A stretch of DNA of 37,115 nucleotides from a virus, in the IMG/VR virus record IMGVR_UViG_3300037069_001222, positions 1 to 37,115 of that record, one strand, 5' to 3'. The position numbers were made by a program, and so were the translations under genes. How positions within the stretch are numbered: position 1 is the stretch's first letter; every line of letters starts with the position of its first letter. Shown in pieces: positions 13,451-19,386 of this stretch. The notes under the pieces are model-generated. The model saw only the letters and a program-made list of their open reading frames with translations. It was not told the origin of the DNA and ran no database searches.

Positions 13451-13478
13451 ATTTGCAGCAGGCCGCAAAGGGGAAAAT

Positions 13479-13631
13479 ATGGAAGAATGCGATCTCAAGT
13501 ATCTAACCGATGATGAAATGGCGACATATCAACGCCTAGCCGACAAAAGTTTGTGGGCCGAGACGATTCCGTACCAGACCATAGCCAGATTGCGCCAACG
13601 TATTGCGGAATCGTGCCCCATCGAGGCGTAG
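13479..13631 (+). CDS. small acidic hypothetical protein
   Basis: 50 aa, start chosen because AAAGGGGAAAAT precedes the ATG. It starts MEECDLKYLTDDEMATYQRL and is helical and acidic, then basic (ARLRQRIAES). It directly precedes the structured RNA and its stop touches that region. No family recognised. Confidence 0.65.
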   Translation: MEECDLKYLTDDEMATYQRLADKSLWAETIPYQTIARLRQRIAESCPIEA

Positions 13632-13890
13632 CCGTAACCAAGTTGCCGCACCTCCCGGCAACGCGCTCCGCCTGTAGCGCTCAAAACACAGGCATAAATT
13701 CAACTGGTAAGCATTCCTTACTAGTTCAAGTTTGCAGTGGCGGCGTGGATGGACACGCACTGACGTAAAGTTGGTTGGCCCAGAGTAGGCGGAATCGAAG
13801 GGCCGTAAGGCTTTACCAGACTGGAGTCTTCGGTGCGCATCGAAGACGGCCCAGATGAAGACGCCTAACCCTCTGGGAAGCCGTAACCAA
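13631..13890 (+). repeat. direct repeat GCCGTAACCAA at both ends of the RNA
   Basis: The 11-base sequence GCCGTAACCAA occurs at 13631-13641 and 13880-13890, just before the first stem and just before the last. The second copy can pair locally (GCCG with CGGC at 13892-13895), which competes with the last stem. Confidence 0.7.
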
Positions 13891-13979
13891 TCGGCCCGCT
13901 GCAATTCAAGATTCATCACAAGCTCTCCGCAACGAGAGAAGGCAGATTGGGCCGCTCTAACCGGGTGGCCCTATTTTTT
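13632..13979 (+). ncRNA. candidate structured RNA with H-type pseudoknot
   Basis: No gene fits this stretch on the plus strand, but consecutive stems cover it. GTTGCCG/CGGCAAC pair at 13642-13662. A pseudoknot forms from GCGCT/AGCGC (13663-13667, 13676-13680) and GCCTGT/ACAGGC (13670-13675, 13688-13693). AACTGGTAAG/CTTACTAGTT is a 10-pair stem with one G-U at 13702-13726. CAGT/ACTG plus GCGTG/CACGC pair at 13735-13762. GTAAAG/CTTTAC around GGCCC/GGGCC pair at 13765-13816. CTGG/CCAG around GTCTTCG/CGAAGAC pair at 13821-13854. CCAATC/GATTGG around CTCTC/GAGAG pair at 13887-13950. A terminator ends it. I do not recognise it as tmRNA, RNase P or 6S RNA. Confidence 0.55.
13949..13979 (+). terminator. 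rho-independent terminator
   Basis: GGGCCGCTC (13949-13957), loop TAACC and GGGTGGCCC (13963-13971) make a nine-pair stem with two G-U pairs, followed by TATTTTTT. It is the strongest terminator in the rightward region and marks the 3' end of the structured RNA. The next gene's ribosome site GAGGAAAA follows at once. Confidence 0.85.
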
Positions 13980-13991
13980 GAGGAAAATCAA

Positions 13992-14165
13992 ATGCTCAAT
14001 ACTCTCTCCGACACGCGCCCGCGCTGTGAATGCCACGAATGCACGCAGGCGCGCTACAGGATGTCTGCGCAAGGACATATTTACGGCGGCACTCCAATAG
14101 GGCCGGCCCTTCATCAGATGACGTCAGGACCGATCCCTGATTTGGGTATTGGCCGCGCTGTTTGA
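13992..14165 (+). CDS. small hypothetical protein
   Basis: 57 aa from the ATG at 13992, preceded by GAGGAAAATCAA. CECHECTQARY near residue 12 has three Cys and one His close together, a possible metal site. The C-terminal half is rich in Gly and Pro. No family recognised. Confidence 0.6.
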   Translation: MLNTLSDTRPRCECHECTQARYRMSAQGHIYGGTPIGPALHQMTSGPIPDLGIGRAV

Positions 14166-14172
14166 GGACATT

Positions 14173-14343
14173 ATGGACATAAAGACCGTGACGCTGGGCG
14201 AACCGATGTTGGAACACGATCTTTCAACAGGTCAAATAAGGTTCATTCAAAGCGGCCTGCACATCCCAAACCAAGCGGCAGCAAAGCGAATGGCGCGCAT
14301 GATCCGCGTGCTGATGGGCGATAAAGCCCCGGACACGGTGTAA
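14173..14343 (+). CDS. small hypothetical protein
   Basis: 56 aa from the ATG at 14173 with GAGGAC upstream. It reads MDIKTVTLGEPMLEHDLSTG, then a basic helix AAAKRMARMIRVLMG. The stop shares a base with the next start. No family recognised. Confidence 0.65.
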   Translation: MDIKTVTLGEPMLEHDLSTGQIRFIQSGLHIPNQAAAKRMARMIRVLMGDKAPDTV

Positions 14344-14681
14344 TGCCGACAAGGACAACGCGAAAGGTCTCCGGGCCAAGAGGGGGAGACTTGCTCTTAC
14401 AAGTCCTGAGCGAGGTGCAGGGCTTGAAGAGCCAGGTGAGAGATTTAAGAACCGTGCTGATGGGCGACGGCGAAACCGAAACGCCTCACGGCAGACTGCC
14501 GCAAGTGGAAGCGAAGATCGAAGATCACAATTCGCGCCTCAAGGCTTTGGAAGAGTGGCACATCAAGCACGGCGTATGGGGCGCTGGGGCTGGGAAGTTA
14601 GGCACATGGGCCGCTGGGATTGTGGCTGCCGCCATCGTGGTGATACTCGAGCGCATCGTCTCCTATTTCGTGGGGCATTAA
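14343..14681 (+). CDS. holin-like protein: coiled coil and C-terminal membrane helix
   Basis: 112 aa. The N terminus is basic, then a helical region (LLLQVLSEVQGLKSQVRDLR, about 17-36) and a second heptad-like segment (PQVEAKIEDHNSRLKALEEW, about 53-72). One membrane helix (about 86-109, GTWAAGIVAAAIVVILERIV and beyond) ends the protein. This is the layout of XhlA-type or similar holin-associated proteins. The amidase gene lies about 900 bases upstream, which supports a lysis role, though one helix alone does not prove a holin. Confidence 0.6.
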   Translation: MPTRTTRKVSGPRGGDLLLQVLSEVQGLKSQVRDLRTVLMGDGETETPHGRLPQVEAKIEDHNSRLKALEEWHIKHGVWGAGAGKLGTWAAGIVAAAIVVILERIVSYFVGH

Positions 14682-14777
14682 ATGCGGAAATTATTGAATC
14701 GTGTTGCGCGCTGGTTCCTCGTGAAGAACAACCTCACACTCCGTGCGAATGTCGCCCTGCGGCAGTTTTTGAGGTAA
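14682..14777 (+). CDS. 31-residue cationic amphipathic peptide
   Basis: The frame directly follows the holin-like gene; GTGGGG lies eight bases before the ATG. The peptide (MRKLLNRVARWFLVKNNLTL and eleven more residues) carries six Arg and two Lys and no acidic residue. Such composition suits membrane or nucleic-acid binding. It fits exactly between its neighbours, but its small size keeps confidence moderate. Confidence 0.45.
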   Translation: MRKLLNRVARWFLVKNNLTLRANVALRQFLR

Positions 14778-14779
14778 CG

Positions 14780-14845
14780 ATGGCCATTGTTAGACCGCCG
14801 CAACCTGTGCCACAACCATACGTGCCTGAGATTCCTAAATGGTGA
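14780..14845 (+). CDS. 21-residue proline-rich peptide
   Basis: ATG at 14780 has GAGG five bases upstream. Seven of 21 residues are Pro (VRPPQPVPQPYVPEIPKW), and the stop overlaps the next start. The composition recalls proline-rich ribosome-binding antimicrobial peptides, but this similarity is compositional only. It may simply act as a coupling leader for the next gene. Confidence 0.4.
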   Translation: MAIVRPPQPVPQPYVPEIPKW

Positions 14846-15042
14846 TATTGAGCGAGCACGACCAGGCATTGCACTGCACGATATGCGGACGTGTGAAAGA
14901 GCTTAAACGCTGGCAGATGCGGCCTGATTTGTACATTGATTACCGTGGCGAGTTTGATCAACTGCACGCTGGCTGCGAAGAGTGGCACCAAATGTACTCA
15001 CGATTCATTCAAGCTTTCGAGGGGCCGGTTGCTCATGCTTAA
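14839..15042 (+). CDS. small zinc-finger-like protein
   Basis: 67 aa (a GTG at 14842 overlapping the previous TGA is an equal start candidate). HCTICGRVKELKRW near residue 12 and HAGCEEWHQMY near residue 47 supply Cys and His ligands for one zinc. Its 3' end overlaps the 3' end of the opposing small gene by 38 bases. No family recognised. Confidence 0.65.
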   Translation: MVILSEHDQALHCTICGRVKELKRWQMRPDLYIDYRGEFDQLHAGCEEWHQMYSRFIQAFEGPVAHA

Positions 15043-15175
15043 CGTGGGGGCATTTAAGGCGCTTGGCTCGCGCACTGACTGACTTCCCACATTTTGAGCA
15101 GATGGACAATTTAGGCTTAGGCCCGTGAGTTTTACGGAGGGCTGCGAGTTGGCGGGCTAGTTCGGATGGGTTCAT
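15005..15175 (-). CDS. small zinc-finger protein (minus-strand cassette, third gene)
   Basis: 56 aa. It starts MNPSELARQLAALRKTHGPK and has ICSKCGKSVSARAKRLKCPH (about 25-44), with three Cys and a His in zinc-ribbon spacing. The ATG overlaps the upstream TGA (ATGA), so it is coupled to the second cassette gene. The protein is strongly basic. No family recognised. Confidence 0.65.
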   Translation of the reverse strand: MNPSELARQLAALRKTHGPKPKLSICSKCGKSVSARAKRLKCPHVKHEQPAPRKLE

Positions 15176-15345
15176 GCCTGCTCCGCGCGTAGAGCTTCGA
15201 GTGTGGTGTCGTTGAGGTCTTGGCTGCCGTCGATCTCGTGGCCAAGCTGCTGTTCCAAGGCATTGAGTGTGCGCCAGAATGCAGCTTGTGTCTCTTGGGC
15301 CAGCTTGAACACGACGGCGGCCTCGTCAATCTTGTAGGCGCTCAT
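15172..15345 (-). CDS. small helical protein (minus-strand cassette, second gene)
   Basis: 57 aa from the ATG at 15345, overlapping the upstream TGA. It is entirely helical (VVFKLAQETQAAFWRTLNAL, about 11-30) and acidic in the second half. A longer frame to 15414 runs back over the upstream gene and is not favoured. No family recognised. Confidence 0.65.
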   Translation of the reverse strand: MSAYKIDEAAVVFKLAQETQAAFWRTLNALEQQLGHEIDGSQDLNDTTLEALRAEQA

Positions 15346-15515
15346 TTTGCTCCTTTTGGATCGAAGGCGAGTCTGTTCTGTACGCGCTGGAGCATGGCGA
15401 TGGTTTCTGCGCACTGATTGGCCGCTAGAGTGCTGATGCAGATTAACGCTGCTGCGCGTGCGGACATCCCTGCTTGCAGTGCATGGTCAACAGCTTTGCG
15501 TCCGTTGGGTTCCAT
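15342..15515 (-). CDS. small helical protein (minus-strand cassette, first gene)
   Basis: 57 aa from the ATG at 15515, chosen because AAGGAG lies seven bases upstream. It is Ala-rich and helical (HALQAGMSARAAALICISTL, about 11-30). A GCGGC-AATCA-GCCGC hairpin lies just before the ribosome site on the transcript. No family recognised. It is first in a three-gene unit that runs against the surrounding late genes. Confidence 0.65.
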   Translation of the reverse strand: MEPNGRKAVDHALQAGMSARAAALICISTLAANQCAETIAMLQRVQNRLAFDPKGAK

Positions 15516-15560
15516 TTTCTTGCTCCTTGCGGCTGATTGCCGCTCACAAAGATATGATGA

Positions 15561-15578
15561 CACAGTAACGCTACTGTG
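15561..15578. promoter_or_regulatory. 18-base palindromic operator before the minus-strand cassette
   Basis: CACAGTA-ACGC-TACTGTG is a perfect 7-base inverted repeat with a four-base spacer. On the minus strand a -35-like TTGCAC overlaps its right arm, and an A/T-rich stretch (TCATCATATC) follows at about -10 distance. The promoter call is weak; the palindrome itself is clear. It also lies upstream of the plus-strand gene at 15635. Confidence 0.55.
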
Positions 15579-15634
15579 CAACATCTATTTTCAATAAATA
15601 TGCTGTGGAAAACTCCTGAAACGGTGGAAAACTT

Positions 15635-15766
15635 ATGAGCGCATTAGATTCGTGCCTCGTGACGGCATTGTTTATTTCCGCGATCTTCAACCTCGCGCAA
15701 GCTATTGATTCCAAATGCTCTAAGCCTGCTCAAAAGAGAGATCGTCTGGGAAGGTTCACCAAGTAG
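15635..15766 (+). CDS. small membrane protein before terminase
   Basis: 43 aa. SCLVTALFISAIFNLAQAI (about 6-24) is one hydrophobic helix, followed by a basic tail ending DRLGRFTK. GGTGG lies upstream of the ATG. The TAG directly abuts the small terminase ATG, so the two genes are coupled. No family recognised. Confidence 0.6.
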   Translation: MSALDSCLVTALFISAIFNLAQAIDSKCSKPAQKRDRLGRFTK

Positions 15767-16156
15767 ATGGATACCAAGAAAGCACAGCGAGTTTGCGATC
15801 TTCTCGCGGCGCATGAGGAAGCAAAATCTTTACGGCAAGCGTGCAAGATTGTTGGGATTCCGCCGAGCAACTTCCTGTTCTGGTGCGACAAGAACCCGGA
15901 ACTGGCTGAACAGTACGCGCGCGCGGATAAGATTGCGACGGATTTGGCGTTTGAAGAGTTCGCGGAACTCAATGATGAAGCGCCTCCGAGGGTAAAAGGC
16001 TACACAGACGCTGGCTGGGCTGCATGGCAGAGAATGCGGCTGGACAACAAGAAGTGGGCTATGAGCAAGCGGAGGCCCAGCAAATACGGCGACAAGGTAG
16101 CGGTCGAGAACTCCGGCAGCATTGAAGTGGTTAAGCGGGTTGTGAGTGATCTGTGA
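15767..16156 (+). CDS. terS: terminase small subunit
   Basis: 129 aa. It recognises phage DNA and feeds it to the large terminase. The helix-turn-helix SLRQACKIVGIPPSNFLFWC (about 21-40), then NPELAEQYARADKIATDLAF, and the C-terminal NKKWAMSKRRPSKYGDKVAV match the terminase-small-subunit family in which RxxxxKWxxSKxxPxxYGdK is conserved. The length is near the family norm (about 130-170). The large subunit follows after 77 bases, in standard order. Confidence 0.85.
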   Translation: MDTKKAQRVCDLLAAHEEAKSLRQACKIVGIPPSNFLFWCDKNPELAEQYARADKIATDLAFEEFAELNDEAPPRVKGYTDAGWAAWQRMRLDNKKWAMSKRRPSKYGDKVAVENSGSIEVVKRVVSDL

Positions 16157-16165
16157 ATCCGTATC

Positions 16166-16188
16166 GAATCGTATTGAAATAACGATTC
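16166..16188 (+). other. hairpin between small and large terminase
   Basis: GAATCGT (16166-16172) and ACGATTC (16182-16188) form a perfect seven-base stem with a nine-base A/T-rich loop, without a T-tract. Two TATCGAAT copies (near 16162 and 16226) flank it. It lies in the only gap in the packaging pair, so it could be a packaging (pac/cos-side) or mRNA processing site. This is speculative. Confidence 0.35.
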
Positions 16189-16233
16189 AGATGTGCGATT
16201 TGCCGAGCAAGTATCGGCTGACCCATATCGAAT

Positions 16234-17751
16234 ATGCGATTTGAGGATGTTCGGCTATCGGAACTGATCAAGCCGACGCCCAAACAGCGCGAGTGCTTCG
16301 AGGCTACGGATCACTACAGGTTCACGCTGTATGGCGGCGCTGCTGGTGGTGGCAAGTCTTACACGCTGCGCTGGTGGTGCTTGAGGCAGTTGATACGGCG
16401 GTTTGCTGATACCGGCATCAAGGGATTAAGGGCTGGGCTGTTCTCAGTCGATTACCCAACGTTGCAGGATCGGCAGATAAGCAAGATTGAGCAGGAGTTT
16501 CCTGTCTGGCTTGGGCAGACGAAGCGCACGGAGAAAGATGGGCTGTGCTTCTTTGTTAAGGATGAGTTCGGCGGCGGCAGGATCGCTCTGCGCAATTTGC
16601 AAGATCCGAACAGCTACAAGTCGGCTGAGTTCTCAGATATCGCGGTCGAAGAGCTTTCGGAAAACAAGCGCGATGTATTTGAAGACCTCGTGCTCTTTCG
16701 CCTGAGGGCACCGGGGATTGACAGACCTGCATTCCTGGCAGGCACAAACCCGACAGGCGTGGGCGTGCAGTGGATCAAAGCTCTGTGGGTTGATCGGAAG
16801 TTCCCGGCTGAGTTGAAGCACCTTGAGCATGAGTTTAAATACGTTCCGGCGCTGCTTTCAGACAATCCGCATCTAGGCAACGATTACCGCGAGTCTTTGA
16901 AGGGCTTGCCGGACAAGAAACGCCGAGCATTGCTTGAGGGCGATTGGACTGTTCCGGAAGGGCAGTATTTCACCAACTTTGAGCCGGACGACAGGAAAGT
17001 CCATCCAGCGGTGCTGAGTCAGATAGTTCAGCCTTGGTGGTCACACTGGATCGGGCAGGATTGGGGATTCAAGCACCATTCTCCGGTTTACTGGCACGCG
17101 GTTGGCAATGTTATGCCGGACCAGGCAAAGCTATTAGGCCGTAGCTGGGATTCGCCTCGGCAATGCGTGTTTACCTACCGCGAGAAGATCGTATCGCTAG
17201 CAGATGCGAACATGACCGAGGCCGAGTTGGGCAGCGAGATTGTCAGACTTTCTGGCAAGCAGAAGATTTCACGCTACATCTTGTCGTCGGATGCGTTTGG
17301 TGAGAAGTCAAGCCAGCGAACACCGGCGAGCATGTTGGCAGGTGCGATTAGACCTCACGGCTTGCCTGCTCCTGTTCCTTGCAACATGTCACCCGGTTCG
17401 AGAGTGGCAGGCTGGCGGTTTATGTACCAGCTTATCCAGGATGACGCATGGTTCATCTCTGAGATGTGCCCTGAAGCATTAGCGGCTGTGCCGGCGTTGG
17501 AATACGACTCGGACAAGGGCGATGAAGACATCCTGAAGACAGATCACGTCTTTGACGACATCGCGGACTGCCTGCGGTACAGCTTGCAGGACATGCTTGG
17601 TAACAGTCGGAAGCCTAAAGACATTCTGCTGCATGAGACGTTATCGGCCATTCCCGACATGACGCAGAAGCATTTCGCGCATTTGAAGTTCGAGGCCGAG
17701 CACAAGAAGAGCACAGGCCCGGTCAAGAGGAGTTTGAGATGGCAGCGATAG
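16234..17751 (+). CDS. terL: terminase large subunit
   Basis: 505 aa, normal length. It is the ATPase and nuclease that packages DNA into the prohead. Walker A GGAAGGGKS (34-42) and Walker B IAVEE (136-140, with the catalytic Glu) form the motor. GTNPTG (170-175) fits the coupling motif. The RNase H-like nuclease has D276 (GQDWGF), D352 (SSDAFGE) and the DD-I-A-D cluster (440-444). There is no clear ribosome site before the ATG at 16234, but a stop at 16219 prevents a longer frame. No intron or frameshift is visible. Confidence 0.96.
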   Translation: MRFEDVRLSELIKPTPKQRECFEATDHYRFTLYGGAAGGGKSYTLRWWCLRQLIRRFADTGIKGLRAGLFSVDYPTLQDRQISKIEQEFPVWLGQTKRTEKDGLCFFVKDEFGGGRIALRNLQDPNSYKSAEFSDIAVEELSENKRDVFEDLVLFRLRAPGIDRPAFLAGTNPTGVGVQWIKALWVDRKFPAELKHLEHEFKYVPALLSDNPHLGNDYRESLKGLPDKKRRALLEGDWTVPEGQYFTNFEPDDRKVHPAVLSQIVQPWWSHWIGQDWGFKHHSPVYWHAVGNVMPDQAKLLGRSWDSPRQCVFTYREKIVSLADANMTEAELGSEIVRLSGKQKISRYILSSDAFGEKSSQRTPASMLAGAIRPHGLPAPVPCNMSPGSRVAGWRFMYQLIQDDAWFISEMCPEALAAVPALEYDSDKGDEDILKTDHVFDDIADCLRYSLQDMLGNSRKPKDILLHETLSAIPDMTQKHFAHLKFEAEHKKSTGPVKRSLRWQR

Positions 17752-18032
17752 GCGAACTGATCCTGCTGGTGTGGTGTATACGCAGGCTATACGCACTGGA
17801 GAAGCGCAACGCAGTGCTGTGGCGCAAGGTAAGGCAGATGCGCAAAGAACGAAGGCCGAAGCGCATTGTGGTCAAAGCCAAGCCGGTTGAGAAGCAGGAA
17901 GTGCCCGAGTTTCAAAGACCTTTGCGGACAGGGCGAAAGGGCTGGTCAACGATCCGCCACGAGCTGGAAACGGCAGTAAAGACAGAAGAAGAGCGGCTGG
18001 CAGCAGTCGCCGAAATCTACAAGGGAGCTTAA
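17739..18032 (+). CDS. small basic membrane-anchored protein
   Basis: 97 aa, overlapping terL by 13 bases with GAGGAG upstream. Residues 2-15 are hydrophobic (AAIGELILLVWCIR), and a strongly basic stretch follows (KVRQMRKERRPKRIVVKAKP, about 30-49). The helical end contains ELETAVKTEEERLAAVAE. It is either a membrane anchor or a buried helix. No family recognised. Confidence 0.7.
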   Translation: MAAIGELILLVWCIRRLYALEKRNAVLWRKVRQMRKERRPKRIVVKAKPVEKQEVPEFQRPLRTGRKGWSTIRHELETAVKTEEERLAAVAEIYKGA

Positions 18033-18194
18033 ATGACGATTGACGAAGCAATACAGCAGTTGGAGACACAGACACACGTTGACCTGAGCGGCGGTCGCAG
18101 AGATGCGGCTGTGGCCGTTCTGAACGAGTACGCGGAGTCATTCAAAGTGCCTGCCGAAGAAGAAAAGAAAGAGGAGTCGCACGATGCCGCTTAA
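18033..18194 (+). CDS. small acidic protein
   Basis: 53 aa whose ATG directly follows the previous TAA, with GGGAG upstream. It is helical and acidic, ending EEEKKEESHDAA. It overlaps the next start by 11 bases. No family recognised. Confidence 0.65.
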   Translation: MTIDEAIQQLETQTHVDLSGGRRDAAVAVLNEYAESFKVPAEEEKKEESHDAA

Positions 18195-18633
18195 CGCCGC
18201 TGGCAAGTTCTCAATCAATCCGCAGATGGGCAAGGCGACTGAATCGTTGCCCGAGAAACCGAAGATCGAAGCGCCGGGCGCACCTGCTGAATCTGGCGAC
18301 GTGCATGAGATCCACGATCACGGCGACGGCACCTTTCACACAGTTCACAAAGGCCAGCAGGAAGAGCACGCCTCGATTGGTCACCTGCACGCGCACATCT
18401 CCAAGACGCACGGAGCGGGCGAGAAACATGCTCACCTGCACCATGACGGCTTCTCCGCTCACTCGCACACGGTTGACGAGCAGGGCCAGACTCAGGAGCA
18501 AGAGCACGAGTCAGGGCAGGAAGCCGGACAACATGCAGGCAGCTTTCTCGACGGCGAACAGCAAGACGCTGGCGCACCTGGCGAGCAGTTGGGCGCGCAG
18601 CCTGCCGGTGATGATACGGGCCTGGGGGTCTAA
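18184..18633 (+). CDS. histidine-rich phage protein
   Basis: 149 aa. Between about residues 40 and 100 there are roughly 16 His, many as HxH (EIHDHGDGTFHTVHKG; GHLHAHISKTHG; KHAHLHHDGFSAHSH). The rest is polar and rich in Gln, Glu and Gly, so it is probably disordered. Proteins with an HDHGDGTFHT-like core occur between terminase and portal genes in other phages, with unknown function. The pattern would bind Zn, Ni or Cu; a virion or assembly role is inferred from position only. Confidence 0.7.
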   Translation: MPLNAAGKFSINPQMGKATESLPEKPKIEAPGAPAESGDVHEIHDHGDGTFHTVHKGQQEEHASIGHLHAHISKTHGAGEKHAHLHHDGFSAHSHTVDEQGQTQEQEHESGQEAGQHAGSFLDGEQQDAGAPGEQLGAQPAGDDTGLGV

Positions 18634-18995
18634 TGCCAGTCTACGGCACGGTTTCCCCCAGCATCGTTTCCATGTCGCCCGGCGATGTAGTTGAGTTGTT
18701 CAACGCCGAGACGCCCGCTATTCCCTCGAACTCGATTGTGATTACTCCGGGAGTTGGAGTGCGCAATCTTGAGTTCCAATCGCAGTTTGCGGCGGCGGCA
18801 ACGGCTTCGCTGCTGATCGAAGGCTCAAACGTGAGTCCAACGGCATCGTCTCCGCAGGACGGGCTGGTGCTGTACACCTCGACCAACAAACAGGCAGACA
18901 GCTACAACGATGCCAACGGGCTTGCATTCTACTGGGCGAATCTTTCCACGCAGACGGCAGGCGGCGCGGTATCGGTGATTGTGAGGGCTTACTAA
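18633..18995 (+). CDS. putative structural or decoration protein
   Basis: 120 aa, beta-rich (NSIVITPGVGVRNLEFQSQF; GGAVSVIVRAY at the end), with small hydroxylated residues and no Cys, as in head decoration or fibre-like proteins. It starts in a TAATG overlap. The assignment rests on composition and on its place between terminase and portal. Confidence 0.5.
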   Translation: MPVYGTVSPSIVSMSPGDVVELFNAETPAIPSNSIVITPGVGVRNLEFQSQFAAAATASLLIEGSNVSPTASSPQDGLVLYTSTNKQADSYNDANGLAFYWANLSTQTAGGAVSVIVRAY

Positions 18996-19168
18996 TGGCT
19001 GATAAGTGGATACAAGGCGCAGTCAAGCATCCAGGATCACTCACGGCGGCGGCGAAGCGTCACGGCGTTTCCAAGTTGCAAGAGGCTGAAAAGGAAGCCA
19101 AGTCGAAGAACCCGCACATTCGCGGGCGCGGGCTTTTAGGCGAGCGGTTCATAAAGAAATCAATATGA
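18995..19168 (+). CDS. small basic hypothetical protein
   Basis: 57 aa, ATG sharing a base with the previous TAA. MADKWIQGAVKHPGSLTAAA, then KRHGVSKLQEAEKEAKSKNP and RGRGLLGERFIKK. Short basic proteins with a WI...A.KHPG(A/S)L start are frequent in phage head regions, with unknown role. The stop overlaps the next ATG by four bases. Confidence 0.7.
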   Translation: MADKWIQGAVKHPGSLTAAAKRHGVSKLQEAEKEAKSKNPHIRGRGLLGERFIKKSI

Positions 19169-19386
19169 CCGCTGAGCAGAAGATTGATTCAATCCGTTCG
19201 CAGATGGACGCCGCTGTCCCTGTAGGCGGAACAATCGTGATTCGCTGCCCCTACTGCGACACCTTGAACTTCGAAGGGTTGCAGATGTGCTGCGACATGC
19301 TGAGAAATGCTTGTCTGGCCATTCTGGAGCGCGCGCAAGTGGAGAAGTTTATCGAGATGGTTCAGGACAAGATAGCCCATGCTTGA
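19165..19386 (+). CDS. small zinc-binding protein
   Basis: 73 aa. RCPYCDTLNFEGLQMCCDML (about 27-46) gives a Cys pair plus two adjacent Cys, and the end is helical. It overlaps the portal start by eight bases and its own start overlaps the previous stop. No family recognised. Confidence 0.65.
   Translation: MTAEQKIDSIRSQMDAAVPVGGTIVIRCPYCDTLNFEGLQMCCDMLRNACLAILERAQVEKFIEMVQDKIAHA

Noticed and set aside
13536-13919. 127-codon minus-strand frame over the structured RNA region
   Set aside because: It has no ribosome site, overlaps the upstream small gene and the plus-strand stems, and its protein shows no domain pattern. The terminator orientation favours plus-strand RNA.
13632-13979. tmRNA, RNase P RNA or group I intron
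   Set aside because: There is no tRNA-like acceptor/T-arm pair, no tag frame, no RNase P core and no P3/P7-type core or interrupted gene.
15561-15634. Firm sigma-70 promoter call for the minus cassette or the gene at 15635
   Set aside because: The palindrome is clear, but -35 and -10 matches on either strand are poor, so only the operator is reported.
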